Assembly: GCF_900068895.1 (NCBI RefSeq)
Contig: NZ_CDPK01000003.1
Location: 64,457-111,542 of the forward strand
Origin: Erwinia sp. ErVv1
GTDB taxonomy: Bacteria > Pseudomonadota > Gammaproteobacteria > Enterobacterales > Enterobacteriaceae
DNA length: 47,086 bases
Reading direction: 5' to 3'
A program made the position numbers and the translations under genes. The stretch's first letter is position 1. Every line of letters begins with the position of its first letter. The notes under the pieces are model-generated. The model saw only the letters and a list, made by a program, of their open reading frames with translations. It was not told the origin of the DNA and did not search any database. Shown here piece by piece: positions 8,220 to 17,968 of the stretch.

Positions 8220-9361
8220 TGACCGGCTCCCGCTGAGGCTTTACAGACGTAGAAGGTCTCTTTGATGCCGGATTTCGCCTCGTACTGTTCCGCCACCGCC
8301 GCCTGCACGGCATCCACTAACGCCAGCGGGACCAGCGCTACCACGCAGCCGCCGAAGCCGCCGCCGGTCATGCGTACGCCACCGCGTTCACCAATGGTCG
8401 CTTTCACAATGTCTACCAGCGCATCAATGGGCGGGACGGTAATTTCAAAATCATCGCGCATGGAGGCATGGGACGCCGCCATCAGCTCGCCCATCCGCGC
8501 CAGATCGCCCTTCGCCAGCGCGTCGGCGGCTTCCAGCGTACGGGCATTTTCAGTCAGTACGTGACGGACGCGTTTCGCCACCTGCGGATCCAGCTCATGC
8601 TCCACCGCTTTAAACTGGTTAAGGTCGACGTCACGCAGCGACGGCTGACTGAAAAAGCGTGCGCCGGTTTCGCACTGCTGGCGGCGGGTGTTGTACTCAC
8701 TGCCCACCAGGCTGCGGCGGAAGTTGGAGTTGATAATCACTACCGCCACGTCCGCTGGGACCGGGACCGGGCGCGTTCCCAGGGTGCGGCAGTCCAGCAG
8801 CAGCGCATGATCTTTCTTACCCAGCGCGGAGATAAGCTGATCCATAATGCCGCAGTTACAGCCGACAAACTGATTCTCGGCTTCCTGTCCGTTCACCGCG
8901 ATCTCTGCGCCGTCGAGCGGCAGATGCCAGAGCTGCTGGAATACCGTTCCGACCGCCACTTCCAGCGATGCCGAGGAGCTCAGGCCGGCACCCTGTGGCA
9001 CATCACCCGTAATCACCATATCCACGCCGCCAAAATCTTTATGGCGCTGCTGGAGGTGTTTCACCACGCCCCGGACGTAGTTTGCCCACATCCAGTCGCT
9101 GTGGCTGAGGATCGGCTCATCCAGTGAAAAAGTATCCTGCTGATTTTCGTAATCGGCGGCAATCACCCGTACCTGGCGGTCATCGCGGCGTGCGCAGGCA
9201 ATCACCGTCTGATAATTGATGGCGCAGGGCAGGACAAATCCGTCGTTATAATCGGTATGTTCACCTATCAGATTGACGCGACCCGGCGCCTGAATGTGAT
9301 GGTCGGCCGCGTAGCCGAAATTGTCCTGGAAGATCTGTTGGGCAGAGGTCTTTAACGTCAT
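8213..9361 (-). CDS. galK: Galactokinase
   Basis: Phosphorylates alpha-D-galactose at C1 with ATP, the entry step of the Leloir pathway. It has 382 residues, as in E. coli. The galactokinase signature [19 protein letters not shown] (from residue 27), the GHMP-kinase ATP loop [16 protein letters not shown] and the C-terminal [11 protein letters not shown] motif are intact. It starts 2 bp after the galT stop codon and overlaps galM by 7 bp. Confidence 0.97.
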   Translation of the reverse strand: MTLKTSAQQIFQDNFGYAADHHIQAPGRVNLIGEHTDYNDGFVLPCAINYQTVIACARRDDRQVRVIAADYENQQDTFSLDEPILSHSDWMWANYVRGVVKHLQQRHKDFGGVDMVITGDVPQGAGLSSSASLEVAVGTVFQQLWHLPLDGAEIAVNGQEAENQFVGCNCGIMDQLISALGKKDHALLLDCRTLGTRPVPVPADVAVVIINSNFRRSLVGSEYNTRRQQCETGARFFSQPSLRDVDLNQFKAVEHELDPQVAKRVRHVLTENARTLEAADALAKGDLARMGELMAASHASMRDDFEITVPPIDALVDIVKATIGERGGVRMTGGGFGGCVVALVPLALVDAVQAAVAEQYEAKSGIKETFYVCKASAGAGQC

Positions 9362-9363
9362 GG

Positions 9364-10410
9364 TTATGCTCCCGTCTCGCGGAAATGGATATCACTGACG
9401 GAACGCAGGCGCTCGGCGGCCTGTTCCGCGGTTAAATCGCGCTGGGTTTCAGCCAGCATCTCGTAGCCGACCATAAATTTACGCACCGTCGCGGAACGCA
9501 GCAGCGGGGGGTAAAAGTGCGCGTGCAGCTGCCAGTGTTCGTTAGCTTCCCCGTTGAAGGGTGCGCCGTGCCAGCCCATTGAGTAAGGGAAAGAGCACTG
9601 GAAAAGATTGTCATAGCGGCTGGTCAGTTTTTTCAGCGCCAGCGCCAGATCCTGACGCTGCGCGTCGGTCAAATCCACCAGGCGGCGAACAGGCGTTTTG
9701 GGCAGCAGCAGGGTCTCAAACGGCCAGGCGGCCCACCAGGGCACCACGGCCAGCCAGTGCGCCGTTTCCACGACGGTGCGGCTGCCATCTTTCAGTTCGC
9801 GGGCGGCATAATCCACCAGCATGGGCGATCCGTGCTGCTGATACCAGCGGCGCTGGAGATCGTCTTCGCGTTTGGCTTCATTCGGCAGAAAACTGTTGGC
9901 CCAGATCTGCCCATGCGGGTGCGGATTGGAGCAGCCCATCGCCGCGCCTTTATTTTCAAACACCTGCACCCAGGGATAGTGCTGACCGAGATCGGCGGTT
10001 TGCTCCTGCCAGGTTCTGACTATCTGCTCAAGGGCGGGAAGCGACAGCTCCGGCAGCGTTTTACTGTGATCCGGGGAAAAACAGATCACCCGGCTGGTGC
10101 CGCGCGCGCTTTCACAGCGCATCAGCATATCGTCACTTTCCGGCGCGTCCGGGGTGTCGGTCATCAGTGCCGCATAGTCATTGGTGAACACCCAGGTGCT
10201 GGTGTAGTCCGGGTTTTTGTCACCCGTTACTCGCGTGTTGCCCGGGCAGAGAAAGCAGTCCGGATCGTGGGACGGAAGCTGCTGCTGAGAAGGCGTCTCC
10301 TGCGCGCCCTGCCAGGGGCGTTTAGCACGGTGAGGAGAAACCAGAATCCACTGGTCAGCCAGCGGGTTATAGCGGCGATGGGGGTGATCGACCGGATTAA
10401 ATTTTTGCAT
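9364..10410 (-). CDS. galT: Galactose-1-phosphate uridylyltransferase
   Basis: Exchanges UMP between UDP-glucose and galactose 1-phosphate. It has 348 residues like E. coli GalT. The active-site HPHGQIWAN motif gives the UMP-accepting histidine (second His), and zinc ligands lie in the CFLCPGN segment near residue 52. The start is preceded by AGGA. It is the first gene of the operon here: galE, which precedes galT in E. coli, is absent and modF is the next gene upstream. Confidence 0.97.
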   Translation of the reverse strand: MQKFNPVDHPHRRYNPLADQWILVSPHRAKRPWQGAQETPSQQQLPSHDPDCFLCPGNTRVTGDKNPDYTSTWVFTNDYAALMTDTPDAPESDDMLMRCESARGTSRVICFSPDHSKTLPELSLPALEQIVRTWQEQTADLGQHYPWVQVFENKGAAMGCSNPHPHGQIWANSFLPNEAKREDDLQRRWYQQHGSPMLVDYAARELKDGSRTVVETAHWLAVVPWWAAWPFETLLLPKTPVRRLVDLTDAQRQDLALALKKLTSRYDNLFQCSFPYSMGWHGAPFNGEANEHWQLHAHFYPPLLRSATVRKFMVGYEMLAETQRDLTAEQAAERLRSVSDIHFRETGA

Positions 10411-10454
10411 GTTGCGTCCTGATAATCTTCTCTATGCGTCGGGAGCCTTAAAGA

Positions 10455-10486
10455 AAAATAGCACAGTGGGAAAAAACAAAGCGTGA
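10455..10486 (-). promoter_or_regulatory. gal P1-type promoter with CRP half-site
   Basis: On the minus strand an extended -10 (TG-C-TATTTT; hexamer at 10460-10455) starts 40 bp after the end of the proximal operator, the same distance as P1 from O_E in E. coli as I remember it. A CRP half-site TCACG (10486-10482) falls at the equivalent offset to TCACA in E. coli. Class II CRP activation is therefore likely. Confidence 0.6.
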
Positions 10487-10500
10487 TCAAGTCTGGATAA

Positions 10501-10516
10501 ATGGAATCGTTTACAC
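10501..10516. promoter_or_regulatory. GalR/GalS operator, O_E type
   Basis: On the minus strand this reads GTGTAAACGATTCCAT, identical to E. coli gal O_E in 15 of 16 positions. Its centre lies about 61 bp upstream of the inferred start of transcription, the E. coli position. Confidence 0.88.
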
Positions 10517-10589
10517 AAGCTGATAATTCCGAACTTTCGGTGGATAGCACAATATATTTAGCGTTGAGAACGTTGAACAATACCAATAA

Positions 10590-10605
10590 GTGGAAGCGGT
10601 TACAC
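10590..10605. promoter_or_regulatory. Second GalR/GalS operator, O_I type, upstream
   Basis: On the plus strand GTGGAAGCGGTTACAC matches E. coli O_I in 14 of 16 positions and is a good gal half-site palindrome. Its centre is 89 bp further upstream than the O_E-type site; in E. coli O_I is instead inside galE, downstream of the promoter. Confidence 0.85.
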
Positions 10606-10654
10606 TGCTCCTTCACCCCACGCGGCGGTACTCTATAGCAGGCTATTCAGGCCG

Positions 10655-12130
10655 CTACCGCTGCGATGCCTGCTCGTAGCGGTAGCTATCCCCGTCGGGC
10701 ACAAAGGTCAGGCGGTGGGTAATACAGCGTGGCGCATCCTCAGCATGATGAGAAACAAACAGCAGCTGGGTGTCGCCTTCCCCGATCAGCACATCAATAA
10801 ATCGCCTGACCAGCTGTCGGTTAATCGGGTCCAGCCCCTGCAAGGGTTCATCAAGGATCAGCAGGGCCGGGTGTTTCACCAGCGCACGGGCAATCAGTAC
10901 CAGCCGCTGCTGACCCCAGGAGAGTCCATGAAACGGCGCATCGCCCGCCGCAGGGCTCATTCCCAGCAGATGGAGCCACTGGCCGGCAAGCTGTTGCTGG
11001 CGGTCGGACACCGCCTGATAGATACCGATGGAGTCAAAGTAGCCCGAGAGGATCACGTTGCGGACGCTACTGCTGACGCGGTATTCAAGATGCAGGCTGC
11101 TGCTGACGTAGCCGATATGCTGTTTGATATCCCAGATAGTTTCCCCGCTGCCGCGACGGCGGCCAAACAGGGTGAGGTCGTTGCTGTAGCCCTGAGGATG
11201 ATCGCCCGTCACCAGGCTCAGCAGGGTCGATTTCCCGGCACCGTTGGGGCCGATAATCTGCCAGTGCTGGCCCGGCTTCACCTCCCAGCTAAGATGATTG
11301 AGGATGGGCTTATCGCTGTAGCTCACCACGCCGTCACGCAGCACGATGGGGGAGATATCGCCCGCGAGGCGTGGCGCTTCGCTGTCAACGCCGTCCGCTT
11401 CCGGCAGGGCCATGCCCTCCAGCTGTTCGCTATGGGCCAGCTGGGCGACCAGCGCCTGGGCCAGAATCTCCTGCCGCGGCCCGACGTGGGTAAGGGTACA
11501 TTCTGCCAGCACGCCGACCTTATCGACAAAGTCGGGAATATCGTCGAACCGGTTTAACACCAGCACCAGCGTATGGCCGTGCTGATGCAGCGCGGCCAGC
11601 ACCTCTGCCAGACTGGCGCGGGAAGCAACGTCAAGCCCGTCAAAGGGTTCATCAAGGATCAGCAGGTCCGGCCCGGCCATCAGTGCCTGGCAAAGCAGCG
11701 TTTTACGGGTTTCGCCGGTCGAGAGATATTTGAATCGCCGATCCAGCAGGTGGGTTATCCCAAACAGGCCGGCCAGATGCTGGCAACGGCTGGCATCTCT
11801 GACCGTTTCCTGAATAATTTCCGCGCTGGTGCGACCGGTATCATCTTCATCCGCACTCAGCAAATCGGTGTTGTTACGCTGCCACTCTTCGGATACCAGC
11901 TTCTGGAGCTGTTCGAGCGAAAGACGGGTGGGACGGGCAAAACCGTTCAGGTATTCCCCTTTGGCGATGCTAAGCTCGCCAGACAGCGCCCGGGCAAGCG
12001 ATGATTTACCGCTGCCGTTGGCCCCAACGAAGGCCCAGCTTTCGCCGGCCGCAAGCGTCAGCGCCGGGAGTGAGAGGGAGCGGGTTGCGCTGAGGTGAAA
12101 CGTGCCTTGCGAAATATGCAACGATGTCAT
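10655..12130 (-). CDS. modF: ModF, tandem-domain ABC ATPase of the molybdate locus
   Basis: Soluble protein with two ABC domains encoded after modE. It has 491 residues (E. coli 490). Domain 1 has Walker A GANGSGKSS near residue 36, an unusual signature LSTGET and Walker B LLILDEPFDGLD. Domain 2 has Walker A GPNGAGKST, signature LSWGQQ and LLILDEPLQGLD. There are no membrane segments. Its role is not firmly known; a part in photorepair or molybdenum handling has been proposed for homologues. It is 75 bp after modE in the same direction and is probably co-transcribed with it. Confidence 0.95.
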   Translation of the reverse strand: MTSLHISQGTFHLSATRSLSLPALTLAAGESWAFVGANGSGKSSLARALSGELSIAKGEYLNGFARPTRLSLEQLQKLVSEEWQRNNTDLLSADEDDTGRTSAEIIQETVRDASRCQHLAGLFGITHLLDRRFKYLSTGETRKTLLCQALMAGPDLLILDEPFDGLDVASRASLAEVLAALHQHGHTLVLVLNRFDDIPDFVDKVGVLAECTLTHVGPRQEILAQALVAQLAHSEQLEGMALPEADGVDSEAPRLAGDISPIVLRDGVVSYSDKPILNHLSWEVKPGQHWQIIGPNGAGKSTLLSLVTGDHPQGYSNDLTLFGRRRGSGETIWDIKQHIGYVSSSLHLEYRVSSSVRNVILSGYFDSIGIYQAVSDRQQQLAGQWLHLLGMSPAAGDAPFHGLSWGQQRLVLIARALVKHPALLILDEPLQGLDPINRQLVRRFIDVLIGEGDTQLLFVSHHAEDAPRCITHRLTFVPDGDSYRYEQASQR

Positions 12131-12205
12131 TATTTATTCCATTTTGTGCAGGGTACCCAAACTAATAATCGTCAGCCGGACTAATGTCAAATCCCTGCAT
12201 CCCGA

Positions 12206-12985
12206 TCAGAGCAGCGTCGCGATGATCACCTTATCCGCATCAAAATGTGCGGTTACGGACAGGTCAGGCTGCAGTTTTTGCTGGTCAACCGCCTCATTGC
12301 TGAGCGTGGCACAAAGCGTCTCCCCGCCCGGCAGGGCGATCAGCACCTCGCTATGGGTTTCGCCGCGCAGCACCCCGGCGACGGTACCGCGTAGCTGGTT
12401 ATCTGCCGTACTGGCCTCCAGCGTGACCTCAATCCAGGGCGCTTTAATCAATACCAGCACCTCTTTACCGGCGCTCAGCGCCAGGCGGTTGGCGCTTTGT
12501 TCAGTGATTGCCGCTTTTATACGGGTCTGGCCGTCGGTAAGCTGCACCTCAACGTGCTGTTGGACGCGCATATGGTCACGCCCGACCACCGTTCCCGAAA
12601 GCTGATTGCGCGCGCTGGTTTGCAGTGAAAAGCGCGCAATGGCTCCCAGCAGGCTGCCGAGCGGCACGTCATCCTGTAGCACGTCGAACGCCTTCTGCTG
12701 AATCTGCTCCATCAGCGCAAACAGCTGCACCAGCCGCTCGCCGTAGGCCGTCAGCTGCGTCCCGCCTCCGCCTTTACCGCCGGTAACGCGCTCGACCAGC
12801 GTGCGATCGGCCAGCTGATTCATCTCGTTGATGGCATCCCAGGCGCTCTTATAGCTGATCCCGGCCAGCTTCGCGCCCTGGCTGATAGATCCGGTATGCT
12901 GGATCTGCTTTAGCAGCTCAATGCGGCGCGGATCGGCAAACAGGCGCTGCTGCAATTTAAGGGTCAGAGAGATTTCGGCCTGCAT
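12206..12985 (-). CDS. modE: Molybdate-responsive transcription regulator ModE
   Basis: Dimeric regulator that binds molybdate and then represses modABC and activates moa. It has 259 residues (E. coli 262). Residues 1-120 form a winged helix-turn-helix (GSISQGAKLAGISYKSAWDAINEMN is the recognition region). The C-terminal half holds two molbindin (Mop) repeats, seen in ARNQLSGTVVG and ADNQLRGTVAGV, which bind the oxyanion. The start is preceded by AGGAG. Two likely ModE sites occur in this window, at 13388 and 30221. Confidence 0.96.
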   Translation of the reverse strand: MQAEISLTLKLQQRLFADPRRIELLKQIQHTGSISQGAKLAGISYKSAWDAINEMNQLADRTLVERVTGGKGGGGTQLTAYGERLVQLFALMEQIQQKAFDVLQDDVPLGSLLGAIARFSLQTSARNQLSGTVVGRDHMRVQQHVEVQLTDGQTRIKAAITEQSANRLALSAGKEVLVLIKAPWIEVTLEASTADNQLRGTVAGVLRGETHSEVLIALPGGETLCATLSNEAVDQQKLQPDLSVTAHFDADKVIIATLL

Positions 12986-13047
12986 AGCGGCTCCTGTTAA
13001 AAACGACGATCTGCAAAGTGTACACCGTCAGGCGGCCGGGGCATAAA

Positions 13048-13065
13048 TTGTGCGGAAACGCACAA
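13048..13065. promoter_or_regulatory. Inverted repeat between modE and acrZ
   Basis: TTGTGCG-GAAA-CGCACAA is a perfect 7-bp inverted repeat with a 4-bp centre, in the divergent promoter region of modE and acrZ. acrZ is a MarA/SoxS/Rob target in E. coli, but this does not fit that asymmetric box. Regulator unknown. Confidence 0.45.
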
Positions 13066-13129
13066 AAGAACAGTGCACTTTTCGGCTTGCTGGTTACAAT
13101 GGCTTTTTTATTCAGTAAGGGAGGCTTCA

Positions 13130-13285
13130 ATGCTGGAGTTATTAAAAGGCCTGGCCGTCGCGATCCTGATGGTTCCGGTGGTAATGGCGATAATCCTTGG
13201 CCTGATTTACGGTCTGGGTGAAGTCTTTAACGTTATTTCTAAAATTGGTCATCGCCGCGATCGGCAGGCTAAAAACCCTCAGTAA
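13130..13285 (+). CDS. acrZ: AcrZ, small membrane subunit of the AcrAB-TolC drug efflux pump
   Basis: A 51-residue single-helix membrane protein (49 in E. coli) that binds AcrB and changes its substrate preference. The central stretch [21 protein letters not shown] is nearly identical to E. coli AcrZ; the C-terminal tail is basic and divergent. The start ATG 13130 follows a strong AAGGGAGG site at 13118-13125. It lies between modE and modA as in E. coli and ends in its own terminator. Confidence 0.95.
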   Translation: MLELLKGLAVAILMVPVVMAIILGLIYGLGEVFNVISKIGHRRDRQAKNPQ

Positions 13286-13296
13286 CGTCTCTCGCC

Positions 13297-13325
13297 GCGC
13301 CCGGCACCCGCCGGGCGCGCTTTTT
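13297..13325 (+). terminator. Rho-independent terminator of acrZ
   Basis: A 9-bp GC stem (GCGCCCGGC/GCCGGGCGC, loop ACCC) is followed by GC and five T, 11 bp after the acrZ stop. Confidence 0.92.
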
Positions 13326-13368
13326 CCTGCGCCTGCTCAACTTCTTCTCATCTCTGCCGATAAATTTC

Positions 13369-13411
13369 ATGACAGTGTTTTTTTTCTCGTTATATTATCA
13401 ACCATATAACG
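13369..13411 (+). promoter_or_regulatory. modA promoter overlapped by ModE operator
   Basis: A -35 ATGACA (13369-13374) and -10 TATATT (13391-13396) are 16 bp apart. The ModE palindrome CGTTATAT-N8-ATATAACG (13388-13411) covers the -10, so molybdate-loaded ModE should block RNA polymerase directly, as in E. coli. Confidence 0.9.
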
Positions 13412-13430
13412 AAACCCTCTGGAGAACACC

Positions 13431-14204
13431 ATGTCCGTGAAACTACGTCTTTTCTTTGCCGGTGCGGTACTGAGCGCCAGCGTGGCGGGGCAGGCCGTTG
13501 CGGCGGAGAATATCACCGTCTTTGCTGCCGCCTCGTTAACCAATGCCCTGCAGGCCATTGCTGAGCAGTATCAGCAGGGCAAAGAGGTGAAGATTGTCTC
13601 GTCATTCGCCTCGTCGTCCACCCTTGCGCGGCAGATAGAGCAGGGCGCGCCAGCGGATCTGTTTATCTCTGCCGATCGGCAGTGGATGGACTACGCGGCG
13701 CAAAAGCAAACGATTGATGAAGCCAGCCGCTTGACCCTGCTGGGTAATCAGCTGGTGCTGGTGGCGCCGACGGAAAGTCATGCGCCGCAGGTGACGATTT
13801 CTAAAACTACCGACTGGAAAAGCCTGCTGAAAGGGCAGCGCCTCTCCGTGGGCGATCCCGACCATGTACCGGCGGGGATTTACGCTCAGGAGGCGCTGGA
13901 GTCGTTGGGGGCATGGCCAACCGTTTCCCCGCTGCTGGCACGCGGAAACAGCGTCCGTGCTGCGCTGGCGCTGGTCGAACGTAACGAAACGCCGTATGGC
14001 ATCGTTTACGGATCTGATGCCGTCGCCAGCAAGAAAGTGAAGGTAGTCGGCGTTTTCCCTGAAAACAGCCATAAGCCGGTGGAGTATCCGATGGCCATCG
14101 TCAAAAACCATACCGGCGCCAGCGTAAAGGCCTTTTACGACTACCTGAAAGGCCCGCAGGCGGCGGCTATCTTTAAACAGTATGGCTTCACGCCTGCCTC
14201 ATGA
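13431..14204 (+). CDS. modA: Molybdate-binding periplasmic protein
   Basis: Periplasmic receptor of the ModABC molybdate/tungstate importer. It has 257 residues, as in E. coli. The signal peptide ends near GQAVAAEN (residues 20-25). Oxyanion-site segments are FAAASLTNAL, SSFASSSTLARQIEQGAPADLF and the GDPDHVPAGIYAQ and YGIVYGSDA regions. First gene of modABC; its stop overlaps the modB start (ATGA). Confidence 0.97.
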   Translation: MSVKLRLFFAGAVLSASVAGQAVAAENITVFAAASLTNALQAIAEQYQQGKEVKIVSSFASSSTLARQIEQGAPADLFISADRQWMDYAAQKQTIDEASRLTLLGNQLVLVAPTESHAPQVTISKTTDWKSLLKGQRLSVGDPDHVPAGIYAQEALESLGAWPTVSPLLARGNSVRAALALVERNETPYGIVYGSDAVASKKVKVVGVFPENSHKPVEYPMAIVKNHTGASVKAFYDYLKGPQAAAIFKQYGFTPAS

Positions 14205-14896
14205 TCCTTAGCGAACCGGAATGGCAGGCCGTCGCCCTCAGCCTGAAGGTCTCGTCGGTGGCGGTGTTGTTTAGCCTGCCGTTTGGGATACTGATGGCCT
14301 GGATTCTGGTTCGCTGTCGTTTCCCGGGTAAAGCGCTGCTCGACAGTCTGATCCATCTGCCGCTGGTGCTGCCGCCGGTGGTGGTAGGGTATCTGCTGCT
14401 GATAGGTTTTGGCCGGCGCGGCGTCATTGGTGCCGCCCTGTATGACTGGTTTGGCTTTACCTTCGCTTTCAGCTGGCGCGGGGCGGCGCTGGCGTCGGCG
14501 GTGGTTGCTTTTCCGTTAATGGTTCGCGCCATTCGCCTGTCGCTGGAAGGCGTGGATGCCGGGCTGGAAATGGCGGCGCGCACCCTGGGGGCCGGGCGCT
14601 GGCGGGTGTTCTTTACCATTACGCTGCCGCTGACGCTGCCGGGCGTGATTGCCGGAACGGTTCTGGCCTTTGCCCGCTCGCTGGGCGAGTTTGGTGCGAC
14701 CATTACCTTCGTCTCCAATATCCCGGGTGAAACCCGCACGCTACCTTCCGCCATGTATACCCTGATTGAAACACCCGGTGCGGAAGACGCCGCCGCGCGG
14801 CTGTGCATCATTGCTATTGCGCTGGCGCTGGGCTCGCTGCTGATTTCCGAGTGGCTGGCCCGCTGGGGCCGGAAAAAACTGGGGGGAGAATGTTAG
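14201..14896 (+). CDS. modB: Molybdate ABC transporter permease
   Basis: Inner-membrane channel subunit of ModABC with 231 residues (E. coli 229) and about five to six membrane helices. The EAA loop that docks the ATPase is seen as [21 protein letters not shown] around residue 125. The start ATG 14201 overlaps the modA stop by 4 bp, and its own stop overlaps modC by 7 bp, so translation of the three genes is tightly coupled. Confidence 0.96.
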   Translation: MILSEPEWQAVALSLKVSSVAVLFSLPFGILMAWILVRCRFPGKALLDSLIHLPLVLPPVVVGYLLLIGFGRRGVIGAALYDWFGFTFAFSWRGAALASAVVAFPLMVRAIRLSLEGVDAGLEMAARTLGAGRWRVFFTITLPLTLPGVIAGTVLAFARSLGEFGATITFVSNIPGETRTLPSAMYTLIETPGAEDAAARLCIIAIALALGSLLISEWLARWGRKKLGGEC

Positions 14897-15966
14897 AACT
14901 CTGCTTCAGCCAGCGTCTTGGCGACCATCAGCTCGAACTGGACGTTCAGCTCCCTGCGCAGGGGATCACCGCTATCTTCGGCGTGTCCGGCGCGGGAAAA
15001 ACCTCGCTGATTAATGCGATTGGTGGTCTGACGCAACCGCAACAGGGGCGCATCGTACTGAATGGCCGGGTGCTGAGCGATGCCGCCGCCGGGGTGCATT
15101 TGCCGCCCGAGCGGCGGCGCATCGGCTACGTGTTCCAGGACGCGCGCCTTTTCCCGCACTATCGCGTGCGCGGAAATCTGCAATACGGTATGGCGAAAAG
15201 TATGCGCGCCCAGTTTGATGCGCTGGTCGGGCTGCTGGGGCTGGAGGCGCTGCTGACGCGCTATCCGGCATCGCTTTCCGGCGGCGAAAAACAGCGCGTG
15301 GCCATTGGCCGGGCGCTGCTCACCGCCCCGGAGGTGCTACTGATGGATGAGCCGCTGGCCTCGCTGGATCTGCCCCGCAAGCGTGAGCTGCTGCCCTGGC
15401 TCCAGCGGCTGGCAGGGCAGGTGGCTATCCCGATCCTCTACGTTAGCCACAGCCTGGATGAAATCCTCCAGCTGGCCGATAGCGTGCTGGTGCTGGATAA
15501 TGGCCGGGTTAAGGCGTCGGGCCCGCTGGAAAAGGTGTGGGCCAGCAGCGCAATGCGCCCCTGGCTGCCGCGCGCCGATCTGAGCAGCGTGCTGCGCGTC
15601 CAGGTTCTGGAGCAGCATCCCCGCTATGAAATGACCGCGCTGTCGCTGGGCGATCAGCATATCTGGGTCAGCCGGGTAAATGCCCCAGTGAAAACGCCCC
15701 TGCGCATCCGTATTCAGTCCGCTGACGTCTCGCTGGTGCTACAGCCTCCGGTTAACAGCACGATCCGCAACGTCATCCCGGCGCAGGTGACCGAGCTGCT
15801 GACGGTGGAGGATCAGATTGAAGTCAAACTGCGCATCGGGCAGAGCGAGCTGTGGGCGCGGATCACGCCCTGGGCACGAGACGAACTGATGATTAAAACG
15901 GGCATGTGGCTGTACGCGCAAATCAAAAGCGTCTCACTCACCACGGATTACAGCGCCTCGCGATAG
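14890..15966 (+). CDS. modC: Molybdate ABC transporter ATP-binding protein
   Basis: ATPase of the molybdate importer. The start is placed at ATG 14890 after a GGGGGGAGA site (358 residues, E. coli 352), since [13 protein letters not shown] matches the family N-terminus; the longer open frame has no support. Walker [10 protein letters not shown], signature [16 protein letters not shown] and Walker [13 protein letters not shown] are intact. The C-terminal part is a molbindin-like domain (from about residue 290) that may sense molybdate. Its last 19 bp overlap the convergent ybhA. Confidence 0.96.
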   Translation: MLELCFSQRLGDHQLELDVQLPAQGITAIFGVSGAGKTSLINAIGGLTQPQQGRIVLNGRVLSDAAAGVHLPPERRRIGYVFQDARLFPHYRVRGNLQYGMAKSMRAQFDALVGLLGLEALLTRYPASLSGGEKQRVAIGRALLTAPEVLLMDEPLASLDLPRKRELLPWLQRLAGQVAIPILYVSHSLDEILQLADSVLVLDNGRVKASGPLEKVWASSAMRPWLPRADLSSVLRVQVLEQHPRYEMTALSLGDQHIWVSRVNAPVKTPLRIRIQSADVSLVLQPPVNSTIRNVIPAQVTELLTVEDQIEVKLRIGQSELWARITPWARDELMIKTGMWLYAQIKSVSLTTDYSASR

Positions 15967-16766
15967 ATTGTTTCGGCAATGCCCGGTTCCAGGTTGGTGC
16001 CAATGACCCGGCCCGCCCGGGCTTTAATCGCCTCGTCGGCGTTACCCATCGCCACCCCCAGCCCCGCCGTTTCCAGCATGCTGAGGTCGTTGTAATTATC
16101 ACCAAACGCCAGTACGTCGCTCATCTGGTAGCCCTCAGCGGCAACCCACTGCGCCAGACGGCGGCCTTTACTGTTGCCCGCCTGGGCAATATCCACCTGA
16201 TCGTGCCATGACCATTCACAGGCCAGGCCCAGTTCCTTTTCCACCCGCTGCGCAAACTGCTGGAGCGCGGTGGTGTCGGCGTGGGAGAGGGCAAACTTCC
16301 AGATTGACTGCGCCTCCGCTGCTGCCTGCGCCAGGCTGGCCACCTGCCTGAAGACCGGACGCTGCGCTTCCGGCAGCGACAGCCCCCAGTTAATGGTGCG
16401 GCTTACATGCCCGGTTTCGTGCTGATAAAGCATCGCATCATCCACGTAGAGCAGCCCATGAATGGCGGCCTCATCCAGCATCTCAGTCACCCGCAGCGCC
16501 TGAGCGGTAGGAAGCAGGTCAGACTGCAAGACCTTTTTCGCCTGATAATCATACAAATAGGCACCGTTGCAGCAGATTGCAGGTGTATTCAGCGCCAGCG
16601 CCTGATAAAAAGGATGGATAGCCACGTGGTGGCGTCCGGTAACGATAACCACCTTTGCTCCTGCCTGCCGGGCCTTGTTTAACGCGTCCAGCGATTCGGG
16701 CAGAATGGTTTTTTGCGGCGTCAGCAGGGTGCCGTCCAGGTCCAGCGCAATAACGCGATAGCTCAT
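15948..16766 (-). CDS. ybhA: HAD-superfamily sugar/pyridoxal phosphatase YbhA
   Basis: Cof-type haloacid dehalogenase phosphatase of 272 residues, the length of E. coli YbhA, which acts on pyridoxal phosphate and sugar phosphates in vitro. Motif [12 protein letters not shown] gives the nucleophile Asp9 and acid/base Asp11; motif II is VIVTGR; motif IV is [13 protein letters not shown]. The mobile type-IIb cap lies between motifs II and IV. The 3' end overlaps modC on the opposite strand. The true substrate in the cell is not known. Confidence 0.94.
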   Translation of the reverse strand: MSYRVIALDLDGTLLTPQKTILPESLDALNKARQAGAKVVIVTGRHHVAIHPFYQALALNTPAICCNGAYLYDYQAKKVLQSDLLPTAQALRVTEMLDEAAIHGLLYVDDAMLYQHETGHVSRTINWGLSLPEAQRPVFRQVASLAQAAAEAQSIWKFALSHADTTALQQFAQRVEKELGLACEWSWHDQVDIAQAGNSKGRRLAQWVAAEGYQMSDVLAFGDNYNDLSMLETAGLGVAMGNADEAIKARAGRVIGTNLEPGIAETIYREAL

Positions 16767-16923
16767 AATCAGTTCCGAATAGGGTTAAATAAACGCCAGT
16801 AGTCTACACCCTGTGCCGTCCGCCACAAAATCACGCGCCCTGCAGAGGGGATCGTCGCGTTATTATTTCCTGAAAATACGCTACGCTTTGCGGCAGCCAG
16901 GTTTCCCACTGAAAGGAGAATTT

Positions 16924-17922
16924 ATGCAACAGATCGTCTATACCGCCAGCCCGGAGAGCCACCAGATCCACGCGTGGCAGCTTGACAGCGAGGGCGCACT
17001 CACGCTGCTCCAGGTCGTGGATGCCCCAGGCCAGGTGCAGCCGATGGTGGTCAGCCCCGATAAGCAGTTTCTCTATGTGGGCGTGCGCCCGGGATTTCGC
17101 ATCGTAGCGTACCGCATTGACGCCGGGGGTAAGCTGACCGAAGCCGGACAGGCGCCGCTGCCCGGCAGCCCAACGCATATCTCAACCGACAAAGCGGGGC
17201 GCTTTATCTTCGTTGGCTCTTATAACGATGCCTGCGTCAGCGTGTCGCCGATCGGCGCTGATGGCCTGCCGGGCGAGCCGCTCCAGGTGATTAAAGGGCT
17301 GGAGGGCTGCCATTCAGCCAATATCGATCTCAGCAATAAAACGCTGTTTGTTCCGGCGCTGAAGCAGGATCGTATCTGCCTGTTTGACCTGCAAAGCAGC
17401 GGTGAGCTTCAGCCGCACCGCCAGGCTCAGGTGACTACCGTGGAAGGTGCCGGGCCGCGCCATATGGTTTTCCACCCCAATCAGCAGTACGCCTACTGCG
17501 TCAATGAGCTGGACAGTACCGTGGACGTGTGGCAGCTGGCCAATGCGCATGGCACGGTCGAACGCGTGCAGAGTCTGGACATGATGCCTGCCGGATTCAG
17601 CGACACCCGCTGGGCGGCGGATATTCACCTGACGCCGGATGGCCGCCATCTGTACAGCTGCGATCGCACCGCCAGTATCCTGACGCACTTTAGCGTCAGT
17701 GAAGACGGTGGGTTGCTGACGGTAACCGGCTATCAGCCAACCGAAACGCAGCCGCGCGGCTTCAACATTGATCACAGCGGGAAATATCTGGTGGCGGCCG
17801 GGCAGAAGTCACATCATATTGAAGTGTACAGCATCGACGGCGAGCAGGGCGCACTTACGCCGCTGGCACGCTACGCGGTTGGCCAGGGCCCAATGTGGGT
17901 GGTGATTCACCGGCTTGACTGA
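16924..17922 (+). CDS. pgl: 6-phosphogluconolactonase (beta-propeller type)
   Basis: Hydrolyses 6-phosphogluconolactone in the oxidative pentose phosphate pathway. The start ATG 16924 follows AAAGGAGAA and gives 332 residues (E. coli 331); the open frame upstream of it is not supported. Seven-bladed propeller repeats show as recurring blocks such as [51 protein letters not shown] and [15 protein letters not shown]. Conserved end: QGPMWVV. Divergent from ybhA. Confidence 0.96.
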   Translation: MQQIVYTASPESHQIHAWQLDSEGALTLLQVVDAPGQVQPMVVSPDKQFLYVGVRPGFRIVAYRIDAGGKLTEAGQAPLPGSPTHISTDKAGRFIFVGSYNDACVSVSPIGADGLPGEPLQVIKGLEGCHSANIDLSNKTLFVPALKQDRICLFDLQSSGELQPHRQAQVTTVEGAGPRHMVFHPNQQYAYCVNELDSTVDVWQLANAHGTVERVQSLDMMPAGFSDTRWAADIHLTPDGRHLYSCDRTASILTHFSVSEDGGLLTVTGYQPTETQPRGFNIDHSGKYLVAAGQKSHHIEVYSIDGEQGALTPLARYAVGQGPMWVVIHRLD

Positions 17923-17929
17923 GAAAGGA

Positions 17930-17953
17930 AACAGGGCAGATATCTGCCCTGTT
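17930..17953. terminator. Perfect 24-bp palindrome between pgl and ybhB
   Basis: AACAGGGCAGAT followed by ATCTGCCCTGTT forms a perfect palindrome in the convergent gap. It can fold as a hairpin on either strand, but T runs are absent, so terminator function is likely rather than certain. No phage lambda attB core is present in this gap. Confidence 0.6.
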
Positions 17954-17968
17954 GAAGCGCCCTGTTGG

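Noticed and set aside
17923-17968. Phage lambda attachment site near ybhB
   Set aside because: E. coli attB lies next to ybhB, but the core (GCTTTTTTATACTAA) is not present here and no prophage genes occur; the gap holds only a palindrome.
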